A DNA stretch of 64,000 nt from Prochilodus magdalenae. Lineage: Eukaryota > Chordata > Actinopteri > Characiformes > Prochilodontidae. Under the pieces are notes generated by a model. The model did not search any database, was not told the DNA's origin, and saw only the letters and a program-made list of their open reading frames with translations. A program made the translations under genes and the position numbers. The stretch lies in contig JAMWET010003144.1 in assembly GCA_024036415.1 (NCBI GenBank), forward strand, positions 52,501 through 116,500, written 5' to 3'. This document shows positions 1 through 19,771 of the stretch, piece by piece (the first letter of the stretch is position 1; each line of letters starts with the position of its first letter).

Positions 1-1104
1 CCTTATCTAATCTCAGTGCACGTCAACTCTGACCTTTAGGGTTTAGAGTTGTGCTAAAACCTCCTTCAACTAAATTTGACTGTGCATGAAGAGTTATATA
101 TATATATATATATATCAGCTTATATCAGATTTCTATGTTATCTTTTACATTATTCATGACAATACTGTGCTGTCAGTCAAAGAAAGTACATTTGCTTGAA
201 CACAAAGTGGTTGTACAGCTTTAGCAATGGCGTGGCAATTTGTGGAAATTTGTTGATTTTTAATGTTGTTCTAGGTAGTTGCTAGGAAATTGCTATGCAG
301 TTTCAGGGACGTTATTAATGAGGAGGCTGGTACCTGGTTGAAATATGAGTGAGAAATTTCATAATGTCCAACATGGCTAGCAGGAAAAGTCCCCAACATG
401 GCAGAGATCTGCTCAAGCACAGTAGCCAGTCATATCAGGTTGTTTGGGTGTTACTGAGCCAATTGCTACAAACCATGTTTGAGATTATTGGCAGATTTTA
501 TTTCACATATGTGATTCATAATTTCACCTGGTCTAGTCTTGAATGGCTGGGAATGTCTTCCAGGTGCTGCTGAAAAGATGAGCTCCAAGTCAATAGACAA
601 TCACTGTCATGCTAAGGGTTGCTAAATGGTCCCTGTGTTATTCTAGGTGGTAACTGAGGTGCTGTTAGGTAGTTGCTAAAGTCCCGAAGGTAGTTGCTAA
701 GGTTGTTGCTAGCTGGTTGATATGGTATCTGTGTAGATTGTAAGTTGCTTGGTGGGGGTTTGTAAGGGCTTTCCCAGGTGGGTGCTAGGGAGCTTCTAGG
801 TGGTTTCATTGTTATCCCAGGTGATTGCTTGTGTGCCGCCAGTGTGCTTGTAAGGTGGTAACGTATAAGTACTTTAAAAAACATGTGACCTCATAGTGTT
901 CGGTATCAGTGGTGGAATTAGAGCTTTATATAGGTTGAGTGATTCAGTACTACAATGTGTTAGAAGCATTTCTCCATTCATTCTTATAAAAATCAGATCA
1001 AGGTCAGTTCTTTCCCATTCAAACTGAACATTGTAGAGTTGATAAGCTACCACTGAGTAGACCCTGTATGTCACCTACACATTCACTCATGTTGCACTTC
1101 ATAC
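1..1104. repeat. Degenerate GTTGCTAGG-type repeats, left edge of window
   Basis: Positions about 230-860 contain many variants of GGTAGTTGCTAGG and TTGCTAAGG, a loose low-order repeat on the plus strand. A short TA run lies at about 97-116. This should be intron or 3' part of gene 1; no exon recognised. Confidence 0.5.
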
Positions 1105-4100
1105 CTTTCATAACCTGCAGATGCACTTTAGTGTAGATGGTGGAGCCAAAGCTCTCCTCCCCGCACCAGTAAGTCCCAGAATCCTCCACTCTCAGATCCG
1201 TGATGGTCACAGTGAAGGCTCCAGCAGATGCGTTATCACTGAGAGAGAATCTGCCATTTCTGTCGTTCTCTGAAGAAACTTTGACTCCACCTTTCTCACA
1301 GATGGAGGGCTGCGGCCCCATGCAGAAGACCCTCCCATTGCCCTCTGTAGACTCTCCTCTGTACCTGCACTGGATGGAGATGCTGACTGCTTCACGTCCA
1401 GTGACCTGAAGCTCTGGCAAACAAATCAAACCATGTACAACCTTCCACAACCTTCATACTTAGAACTGAACGCACGAGAGCATCCGCCCTTCACCACCTT
1501 CTTTCATGATGACCTGGAGTTCGGTGGAGAGATACTTCATCAAGGCGTCTCCTGTTTCCACTCCACACCAGTATTTCCCAGCATCCTCTGCTGCTGCTCT
1601 GCTGATGTTGACACTAAAGACTCTTGCTGTGGTGTCGTCATTTAGAAAGCGTCTCCCTGCCTTGTTTAGACTTGACCATTGAGAAGTCTGAGAGCCCAGG
1701 TTTCTTAGTTCTGTGAAACACTCCCCCTCTTTACAGATGTGCTTGGAATGTTCCTTATACTTTGAGGCATATGGGCATCTGATCTCGACTGTGTCACCTT
1801 CATAACCAGCCGTTTTGCTACCTGAAATCAGAGAGAAGAGCAAATCTGTTACAGGAATTCATCATTAATATAATCTCACCTTGTGGTAGTACTTTCAGGT
1901 TCCTGCAGATGGCGCCGTACAAGGATGATGGGGCTATAAATACCTGCGGGGTGTGAGTGACGGGATCCATAGATTGGGAAGAGGTGCTACAGTGCAGGGA
2001 ATGTCTCGTTCCATGTGTGGAAAATGGCTCCAGAGCAGATGTTAATGATTGGCTAAAAGGAGTGACTGCATGTGGGCGTGGCCAAAGACCATAGTGTGAA
2101 GAAAGTAGCTGAATCTGCAGGTGTATGGAAGCGTACGGTCATACGGGTCTACCAGCAGTGGCTACAATCCCAGTCTACAGGGAATTCTCCTCGGAATTAA
2201 GCCAGGGAGGGCATCCACCAAATCTGGACCAACTGTGTCTGAACATTGATGTGGCCTACATCCAGAAACTCGTCCAGTACATTCCAAATCCAGTCAAAGT
2301 GGCTATTTGTGCTTGTGGAGGTATTACATGCTATGAGGTGACTAACTTTTTGTCTGGTTAGCCTACATAGCCTCAGTAGCATAGCCTCTGAATTAGGAAC
2401 TAGCATACAGACTGTAAAATACGTAACCGTCCTTAATTTGGCAATTAAATGTTGCGTCCCATATTAAACGAATACGGGATGCGATTTGTTCCGTATTTCT
2501 GTAAATGTCGGTAAATTTGTTCAATATTTCTGTAAATGTCGGTAAATTTGTTCTATATTTCTGTAAATGTCTAGAAATTTGTTCCGTATTTCTGTAAATG
2601 TCGGTAAATTTGTTTCGTATTTCTGTAAATGTCCAGAAATTTGTTCCGTATTTCTGTAAATGTCCAGAAATTTGTTCCGTATTTCTGTAAATGTCGGTAA
2701 ATTTGTTTCGTATTTCTGTAAATGTCAGTAAATTTGTTCCGTATTTCTGTAAATGTCAGTAAATTTGTTCTGTATTTCTGTAAATGTCAGTAAATTTGTT
2801 CTGTATTTCTGTAAATGTCCAGAAATTTGTTCCGTATTTCTGTAAATGTCGAGAAATTTGTTCCGTATTTCTGTAAATTCAGTAAATTTGTTCCGCAATT
2901 CTGTAAATGTCGGTAAATTTGTTTCGTATTTCTGTAAATGTCCGATATACACATTTGTCACACACACATATACCGCCGCCCCCGCCACCCCCCACCTGGA
3001 ATCAGATCACATACGGGATGCAATTTCAAACACAAGTCATTCACACATGACCACGCCCCCCATCCTTTATTTCCATTTCTGAAAGGTGGCAAGCCTAATA
3101 CAGACAATTAGCATACAAGACACATAGAAGCTTTGACTCACAGTTATCTACTAATTCCAGCTGTCAGCTGGTGGCCTGTTCGTTAATCCGGCTCTTGCTA
3201 CTTACCAGTAGCGATCAGGTGGATGTTTCTGATTGGAGAGGTGTAGCTGACTGTGCTTGCACGGATCTGCACTTGACAGAAATAAAGCCCTGCATCATCT
3301 ACAGTCACGTTTTGGATGCTAACACTGACCATGTTAGCGGCACTGTTATCCCTGAAGGAGAACCTTCTCGTCAGCTCATCCGGCCTCACTGGTGTTCCAG
3401 TAGTGGATAAAATGTGTTCCATAGAGTGGTCGTGCATAGTGAATACATAACCGGGGCTGAAGCCGAGTGATTTAACACCTGTATATCTGAAGCTGAAGGA
3501 GACGTCCTCTCCGAGCGGGGCAGTGACAGTCAGAGGCTCCCCACAGCAGGAATCTGTCAGTCAGGAAAATGAATCAGATATTAACAGACAGATCATGCGC
3601 CCCTTCACCCTTGACCTATACTGAATATCCGAAATGCAGTCACATGACAGTTTTGTGAATTTGTGAACACGTGACCTCATGTGACCTTTACAGAATGTTG
3701 ATGTGCTTGGTTAGTGCATTAAATAAAACCATATCACTATAAAGCTTGTCTGTTATAAACATATTTAACAATTCCAGTGCTTTGTTAACATGTTCTATAT
3801 TACACTCATCACCGAAAGAATAGCTCCACAAGTAGCTGCACCCAGAAGGAATCAACTGAGTCATTCATTTGATTACATGAGTCGCTATTTACCCTGTGTA
3901 GGAATTTCACGAAGAATGGACCAACAGAAATGGCCCAAAACAGCTTGAAAAGACGTCTGGTCCCATTGACTTCCAGTCAATTTTGGCCTTTTTGGCCTCT
4001 CCTGTGAAGGTGCTTTTTGGGAGATACCTGTTTTTTTTTTGGACAGCAACGATATGTTGCATCAGTACTTTGACCTTATAGTAGTTACAGATGACCTATG

Positions 4101-5614
4101 TGTCAAAATATATATATAAAAAAAACAAGCTATTTAATTAATGAATTAATAATTTATCTCTAAGAGGAAATAGGTCTGGGTTCTAATGCCTTAACCTAAT
4201 ACCACAGGGTTAAACTGCCTGTAGGTGAGCTGGACCAGAAGCATATTAAAAAAACTATGACATCACAACCACAGCTAACTGGTAGTCTGGCATGTTCAGT
4301 GTTCAGAGTCTCAGACCAGAAAAGTGGATGTTCTGTTCTTTATAACCAAAATAACAGAATAACAGATTCATTAAATAAAAAAAATTGTAATAGTAAATTA
4401 ATTTGCAGTTGCAATAAATGATCAGAATTTAATTATTAGACAGTATTCCCAAAATGTTCATCCCAAGCACCAATGTTACCTGCAGTGAGCACAAAGGATT
4501 GGATTAACAGTTGTTCTTCTGGAGATGGTCTTTGAACAAATGATTCTTTCAATCAGAGTCATTTTCTGAGTGAAGTAGAAGTAGTTCATCCACAAGGTTT
4601 GTAGATCGTACCCACGAAGCCCTTTTTAGACTGTAGGCCATGAAGAACCAACTGGGTGAAGTGAGGACAGAAGCTGATTGTGGGTGTAGCATAGAGGCTT
4701 CACTGTCTATTTTCCCCTCATAGACAACATAATATCACACGTTCAGTTTTATGACTCCCATCAGAATTCAGAATTTGAGACATTTAGGTGGTCCAAGAGA
4801 TCAAGTAGTGGGTCCTGGACCCCTCAGGACCTCCTGTAGTTTGCACCTTGCGACACATAGCTCTGTATAGATTGGGTGGTCCTAGCCTTTAGATCAAACT
4901 GTCTCTAAGATACATGACGGAGAAACAAGCCATCAGCTGTGCACCAACTTTTGACTGCTAGAATATCCTCCACAATTCTGCACAATCACCAAATATGGTG
5001 TTGATAAGGCTGCTATTATAAATGAGGACTTGAGATGCTATTCAACGTGCTATATTAATAAAGAGCATTATTATAATTATCATAGCACTGTGATTAACGC
5101 AGCGATCATGTGGCAGATTTGATCTGGAAGTTCTGCAGGAGTAATTCACTAACCTTCCTCCACCTTCAGCTCCCAGTCTCCAACAGACCTGTAGGCAGAG
5201 TCTATAACGACTGCACATCTATATGGTCCAGCATCCTGCAGACTCAGATTCCTGATAAGCAGCGTGAGGACCGATGCAGCTGCGTCGTCGTACAGGTGAA
5301 ATCTGCCCTTCTGAATCCACTGGTTGGCACTGTTCGTTATTATCCTGGTCTCACAGATGTATGCTCTCCTGCAGACCACCTTTGATTGAGCTTCGGACAG
5401 TGTGGAGTAATTACAGTTGATGACGACACTTCTTCCAGAGTAGCCGACGACCTCGACACAGCCCCCCAGACCTGTTAACGAAACACATTTTCTCGTTTGC
5501 TCTCCGTTTGGTTTGTGTCCGAACATCAAGGGTGCTGCCGCAGTATTAGCATGTTTGGTAGTAGAATGACTGACCTGGGAGCAGGTACAAGGTGAAAACG
5601 AGAAGGACCCTCAT
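1105..5614 (-). CDS. Gene 1: pIgR/CD300-like receptor with at least four V-type Ig domains (3' end outside window)
   Basis: Exons, 5' to 3' on minus: signal peptide 5614-5575 (MRVLLVFTLYLLPG), V1 5471-5154, V2 3553-3206, V3 1821-1498, V4 1413-1105. Every internal exon is phase 1-1 and flanked by AG/GT, so the model is open for about 446 codons and must continue beyond position 1. V1, V3 and V4 have the family pattern: B-strand Cys (VINCNY, EIRCPY, SIQCRY), a second Cys pair, and the F-strand D(A/S)G.Y.C; V3 and V4 end in YWCG, a CD300/pIgR hallmark. V2 is odd: its B-strand Cys is Phe (VSFSFRY) although the F-strand Cys (YFCQV) is kept. V3-V4 are separated by only 84 bp. Multi-V architecture resembles polymeric Ig receptor-like proteins, so a surface ligand- or Ig-binding receptor is inferred. 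The membrane and tail exons are not in the window. V3-V4 could belong to a second gene, but no signal exon is seen between V2 and V3. Confidence 0.75.
2485..2945 (+). repeat. About 31-bp tandem repeat in gene 1 intron
   Basis: Around 15 units of the form GTAAATTTGTTCCGTATTTC plus TGTAAATGTC, with variants GGTAAATT, CAGTAAATT and CAGAAATT. It sits in the V2-V3 intron. Flanks (ACGGGATGYGATTTGTTCC on the left, TCACACACACAT on the right, later TTTCTGAAAGGTGGCAA) are shared with 46690-47275, so the array is an internal expansion of a dispersed element. Confidence 0.8.
3554..5153. other. Gene 1 intron V1-V2
   Basis: At 3797-3862 a remnant resembles the end of the Tc1-like element at 29735-30481 (ACACTCATCA, then GCTGCACCCAGAAGGA). 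The rest is AT-rich, with no exon or recognised repeat. Confidence 0.4.
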
Positions 5615-5738
5615 CCTGAGATTCGCTGATGGTGAACGATGGGGGTCTTCAGACATCTGTAAGCACATCTGCTCTCAGCTTAGCCCTGACTGTTATTTGT
5701 AGCAGATTCTGTACACCCCCTTTTACCTTGACTTGGTT

Positions 5739-5750
5739 GTTTCCTCTTTC
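5739..5750 (-). promoter_or_regulatory. PU.1/ETS-like site upstream of gene 1
   Basis: On the minus strand this reads GAAAGAGGAAAC, close to the PU.1 (ETS) consensus AAAGAGGAAGTG. It lies about 125 bp upstream of the gene 1 ATG, the same place as AAAGGAAGTG-type sites in the paralogs. Motif match only; function inferred. Confidence 0.4.
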
Positions 5751-5757
5751 AGACCTG

Positions 5758-6500
5758 GACTGCACAGCTCCACCCTTCAGTACTACAGACTAGACACCAT
5801 ACAGCAACAGAGTGCCCTCTTAAGGAAGTGTGAGGCTGGTTCTACTTCATGGTGAAAGTGGTTGTTACATGGGTAGATGGTAGATGGATACTCCACTGGC
5901 TTTTCAAACCTCCTCCATAATTTGTTGGTTGAGATGTAGTTGAAGATAGTAGTAGCCGTTTAGGTTGATTTGAGGTCAAATGGTAGAGTGACATTGGCAG
6001 CAGAGAGGCAGTAATGGGAGGCAATGTGGTTGGTGTGGCTCAGTGGATAATAAGACCACTACCCACTGGGGAGCTACCACACCATCTGGGAGACTGGGGT
6101 CCGATTCCTGGTCTGAGTTACTATGCTGTGCTAGAGTCTGTGGGCAAGACTCCTAACACTACATTGGCCTACCTGTAATATGATTCGCTCTGGATAAGAG
6201 GGTCAGCTAAATGCAGGTATAGTCATTTTAATGACCTCGTAAAACCACCAGTGGACCTACACAGGTGTTACGTACCAGGTCTCAGCTCCACCCTTCAGTA
6301 CTACATACTGGACACCATACAGCAACAGAGTGCCCTCGTTATTATATTATGGATAATAAGACCACTACCCACTGGGGAGCTACTACACCATCTGGGAGAC
6401 TGGGGTCTGGGGTCAGCTAAATGCAAGTATAGTCATTTTATTGACCACATAAAACCACCAGTGAACCTACATGGGTGTTACGTACCAGGTCTCTCTTTCT
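5758..6500 (+). repeat. Local duplication upstream of gene 1
   Basis: The segment CTCCACCCTTCAGTACTACA with CAACAGAGTGCCCTC occurs at about 5770-5820 and 6287-6340. GTGTTACGTACCAGGTCTC occurs at about 6265 and 6477. Part of the SINE body is repeated at about 6350-6440. Confidence 0.55.
6028..6232 (+). mobile_element. tRNA-derived SINE
   Basis: Contains an A-box-like GTGGCTCAGTGGAT and a B-box-like GGTCCGATTCC at pol III promoter spacing. The body ends with CTAACACTACATTGGCCTACC and CTCTGGATAAGAGGGTCAGC. Related copies: 14382-14590, 28590-28740 and 40905-41075. It is not a functional tRNA. Confidence 0.7.
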
Positions 6501-9109
6501 CTCCTCTCACCTTAATAACAGGTACTGTATTGGGCCAATGTAGAAGAGCACTGTAGTTTTGTACACCCAATCATGAAGCCCCGCTGATTGCTGGTGGGGC
6601 CGGGCCTTGCCATATAAAAGGACCAATCAGAGCAGACCTTAAGAGAAGAGCGTTTGATGTGTTTTTGGAGATATGGAACCAGGATTCCATATCATCACTT
6701 GGCTGGCCTTTTGCCTGCTCTGTCTTCTAAAAGTTAGAACCTATAGCCTTGCCTTCTAGGTAGGGAACCCTGTTGGTAAATAGGGCTCTATCCAAGTAAG
6801 CTGTGTATGTGGTACCTTGGTGTTCATTTCTTTCCAGTAAGTTATATATACATATATATATAAATACTGTAGTGCAAAGACAAAAAGACAAAACAGAAAG
6901 TGTGTATATTGCCCAGATGTTGAACATGTTTACTTCTGTGGAATGTGGTAACAACTAAAAGAGATTAGATGTGCCTATAAATTACATTGCGAGTTGCAAT
7001 CATCGGGGTCCAATCACCATGTGTATATCACTAATGGTGGGCCTTGTTATAGAATAGCCTTGGGAATAGAGGCGAATTTTGAAGATAGATGTCTCCCATA
7101 ATGTCAAAGAAAACTGACCTTTTTGACCTTTGTATTGTAATCAATTTCAGGGCATAAATGAAAACCTAGAAAAAAAGTAGCTACCTACCTAAAAGAGTAG
7201 CTTTTGGGAATGAGTTCAATTGGAATTGTTGTTTACCTCAAATAACGTGTCATATACTGCCCCCTCCTGGGCCTGTGTGGTACTGCACATGGCTCCTCCA
7301 TGGCTCCACCTCCTCTAGCCTTTGTTCACACCTGCAGCTGATCATGGATTCATTAAGACTGCCACTTAAACCCGTTCGGTAGTCTGTTCACTGTTCATAT
7401 GTGAGTACATGAGCTTTGCCTTGTTGCGTGGCCTTTGGTTTTGGATGTCTCTCTATTGTTACCTGCCTGAGTTATGACCCTGCCTGTTATCTGGACTGTA
7501 AGTATTGGAATGCCCCCAAATAACACCCCTTGCCATTTAACATGCTAGTTGCTAATGTGTGATTCACAAACTGTAATCTGATTGTTTAGAAAAATTTAGA
7601 TATGAGTAAGTTTCTTATGTGTGTAACCACATGTTGCTGAAATATGAAGTAGGATAATGCCCTTTCCCACTGAAAGCAAAATTTGCTAATGTTACAGTGC
7701 CTCATTAAAAGTCTCTGGGACATAAATGGCTAGTTTTTCATTAACTTGTACATTATTAGTAAAATTTATTGGGTGCTAAAGTCACAGCCATCATGCAGTT
7801 TACAAGACCTACACATCAAAGTATATACAGCTTTTTTTGAGTTATTGATCTTAGAAAATAATAAAATAATAATGGAGTAATGAGAAGAAGCCAGGTGATG
7901 GCAGTACAGTGCCCTGCTTTGCATTGTGACTGGCTGTTGAAGTGTCCAGATGGAGGCTCAATGCAAATGTGTTTATTGAAGCTGATCTTGGTTCCTCTTT
8001 AGTTACTGTTAATGCTTATAAACAGTCGTGTGTGTGTCTGTGTGTGTTAGTTAGTCCAAGGTGTTGACTTTAGTTAACCAAATTGTGGCAGTAACCCTTG
8101 TATTCTGTCTCAGAGTACCACAGCATGTATATGTTAACATGGTTATTAAATCTGAATAAGTTAATGTGAATAACTTTCCAAGTGGTGCAGCCCACCATGC
8201 CATCACCCCAAATGAAGGCCTTGAGTCATCATAAGGGAGGGGGAAACAACTGACGGGGCTATATGATGAAAGGTCTGAGTGAAGTGAGAGATTCTGTATT
8301 GCGAGGTCAAACTGCATGCAGTTTCTGTTCATTAGAGACTAGGAAATAAAACTAGAAGGCTTCATGGGTCCATCAACAGTCATCTTTCCTTGGGTTTTGT
8401 CCTTGAACTTACTGTCCAGGTTTTAGGTAGAGTTCTAAAACTAGCCCACAATATGTTATATAGAGTTGGTCAGATCTGGTAGTCCTTTACATCCACATTT
8501 TAGGAACATTGTGAATGACAAACAAGGGATTTGTTCAGTAAGCTGCTTCCTCAGTGATCCCTGTTCAACAATCACAAGACTAGACAAAACCTAATCTGGG
8601 AAGATCTATCAGCTTGAGCCAAAGATCATTATCTAAACTGTACACACATGACCTGATGACCTTTTCCTAGGGGCCCATTTAAATGATTTTAAGGAAGAGA
8701 CGAGGAAAGCATAAGAGAAGTAAAATAGTTTTTCATTTCTAAATTCACACACTATACATTACTAGCATTTACCAAGCACAATTCAGTTTATGTAGTATTT
8801 TGTACCAATGACTTCATTTGTAGACGTCTTATCTAATGGACATTAAAACATAACCCCAAATATAATTAATTTTTTAATTAATTAAATATATTTATAATAT
8901 TTTTGTTTTTTACGGTCACATTTGGCATCATACCCTGAATTACTTTTTATGCTAAGTGATTGAATGATGCAGTCATTTTGAAGAAATACTGAAATACAAC
9001 CGCAGTAGTTATGATTATTAGTTAAAAACTTTCACAAAAGAGCTAAAATGGTCAACCGATTGTAAAGAAATGAGTTGAGCAGAGATATCTACCAATGCTA
9101 GCATTCTAG
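6501..9109. other. Gene-poor spacer between genes 1 and 2
   Basis: No exon, RNA gene or clear transposon recognised on either strand. Short open frames here lack domain or splice support. Confidence 0.4.
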
Positions 9110-9370
9110 CTAGCTAGCACTGGTCCATCCAGTCTTGTAATGCCACTGTGTACCTGTAGAGGTGATAGTGAGTCACTGTAGAGCTGCAGGAGTGGAATCA
9201 GTCCAACATGAGAGGATGTAGAAGTAGCTCTGCTGCCCGACGGCGTATTCTAACCTCTTATCAGTCATGCCTAAGATGCTGCTGCCGGTTAAATCATCTA
9301 AGAGCAGGTAGCCAATGACTGGAGCAGTAAACCCAACCATGCCTGAAGCTCCTGGTGAGTAACTGCTGCT
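9110..9370 (+). repeat. Dispersed repeat, copy 1 of 3
   Basis: Shares GTGAGTCACTGTAGAGCTG, GAGTGGAATCAGTCCAACATG and GAGCAGGTAGCCAATG with 50077-50575 and 61480-61990. Family not identified. Confidence 0.6.
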
Positions 9371-9531
9371 GCCGACATGCTAAATAGTAGCATAGTCACA
9401 TGAGTCGTCCTCTTTGTTGAAGCTTTCTGTGGTAAATACATCAATAGAACTGGTCAAATTGGCTGCTTGATGGAATCAGAGGGAATTGTGGGTAACTGAG
9501 CTGTGGACTAGAAGTTCTGATCAGAAGGGTT

Positions 9532-17728
<8,197 letters not shown>

Positions 17729-17816
17729 TCCGAGATCAGGGTTCAGAGATACACACCAACTCGTGTCTCCATGTGACTGTGAGTGTGCTGTGGCTTCGGT
17801 TCTTAATCAGAGTCCC

Positions 17817-17828
17817 CACTTCTCCTTT
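17817..17828 (-). promoter_or_regulatory. PU.1/ETS-like site upstream of gene 2
   Basis: Minus-strand AAAGGAGAAGTG, about 90-100 bp upstream of the ATG. It is a variant of the AAAGGAAGTG found at the same place in genes 4, 5 and 6. Inferred site. Confidence 0.3.
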
Positions 17829-19250
17829 TTTGACCCTGAGAACGAGAGAGCTAAAAAAGGTTTCGCCTCAGGATGCTTAATGAAACATGTAAAAGCAAAG
17901 TTGCAAGAATCAACAAAAATGCTTCCAAATATTTATATGGCACGGAATAGAAAACCGTGAGTAGGGTTGAGCTTCTCTGGAGCTTTGCATGTTTTCACAT
18001 GTTGTCGTGCACATGTTGACACATTATTCATAAGATAAGATTTAAACCCAGAGGACAGGATTATGCTATGCAGTTTTATTGCACCTAGTAGAAATAGAAA
18101 TAGACTACTGAATTTTATTGCACCTAGTAGAATAGAGGTAGATTACTGGGTTCTATTGTACACAATAGAATAGACTACTCTAGAAACAGACTAGTGTAGG
18201 GATAGACCACTGTAGAGATAGACCAGTGTAGGAATAGACTACTAAAGGGAATTGCTTGTCTTAATCTTAAACACACTCTACTGTTAAGTAACACGGATGC
18301 AAGTGGAAATGGAAACGTTCGTTTGAGCTGGTGATGCTAAATTGGTTCTGTTAACATGATCACACCAGTTATTCCATCCTGGAATCTCCATATTCATACC
18401 ATTACTTCTGTGTGCTACTGCCATCTAGAGCACAAGCGAAGTAATTCAGGAAGGCTGTCCCGGTAGGACACACTACTAGGACACAGTGTTCTCCATGAAA
18501 GAATACCAACACATCGGAAGAGAGTAAGAAAGTGAGCAGGAACTTGGCTGATTTGGGAGAGAAAAGATCTTTGTGAAGAACATTGACAGCTATCAGTGAA
18601 TATTCTTGATGGACAGACCAGTAGAATTGCTCCTAAGCTGCTTAGAAATAAACCTTGTTCCGTCAGCTCCACTGCGGGTTGAGAAAGCTGTGGTGTTTAG
18701 GAGGTGTTTAAGGCGGACTGTATAATTCCATGAGTGCTGTGTTATACTTGGACTTTTATTCTACAGTAAAGCATTAAGTAAACATAAGGTGAACCTTCTA
18801 TGAGTAGCCATGTCTAAACTTCTGACTGGTGTGGTATGTTTTGAAGTTTTTGTTATTTATTGTTTTCATTTTTCAAAAAATTAATGTTTAAATAAACTAG
18901 TATTCTTTGATTTGTTGTGTGTTTTTTTTTTTTTTTTTTTTTTTTTCTCCCAGGTAAATTTAGGATAACTGCATGAAAAAACCCAAACTGATAAGCATGA
19001 AGTAGCATCCATAAAACTTAATTAATTAATTGCGATGAATTAATATCTATGATATTAGTCACCCATTAAATTACAAGTGTGTGTTAGATTCTGAACTGAC
19101 CTGGACCAGAAAATCTGAATGTGGACGACTTTACTAAAAAAGTTTTTAAATAATATATAAAATATTATATAAAAAATTTCAGAGGGCAAATTTGCAGTTT
19201 CATTTCAACGGGTCTATTAAAATGTAGCACAACACAAAGTAATTGATTTG
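17829..19250. other. Upstream region of gene 2
   Basis: Degenerate TAGAATAGACTACT repeats at about 18070-18245 and a T run at 18918-18946. ACTGCCATCTAGAG at 18418, found upstream of several paralogs. No gene recognised. Confidence 0.4.
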
Positions 19251-19251
19251 T

Positions 19252-19401
<150 letters not shown>

Positions 19402-19490
19402 TTGTAGGTATGGTCAAAGAATATCTAGTAACATAATGTTGATAGACATGAGACAAACATTCACCCGACAAATACACAGTTTAACATCCA

Positions 19491-19496
19491 TTTATT
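19491..19496 (-). terminator. Candidate polyadenylation signal of gene 3
   Basis: AATAAA on the minus strand about 280 bp past the gene 3 stop. Another AATAAA-like match lies near 19590. No transcript support. Confidence 0.25.
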
Positions 19497-19771
19497 CGGA
19501 CATACCATTTATCGTTCCTTAAATACATTCAAACACGCGTTAATACACGTATTAATACACACGTTAATTCAGCTCTAGAACACACTATTTTTATTAACTT
19601 AATTTACAATAATCTATTATACTAAACATCATTGTGACCACTTGAAGGTTGCTTTCCTCCGAGTTCCTCTCCCTGAGAAATCGCTTAGAACGGTGGGTAA
19701 CCGAGCCGGGGAGTAGAGGTTTGATACAGGTGGGTTTGGTTTGATGGCCAAGCAGTGGAATAAACAGGATT

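Noticed and set aside
6028..6110. tRNA gene
   Set aside because: A and B boxes are present but the rest does not fold as a tRNA and the body repeats at other sites; it is a tRNA-derived SINE.
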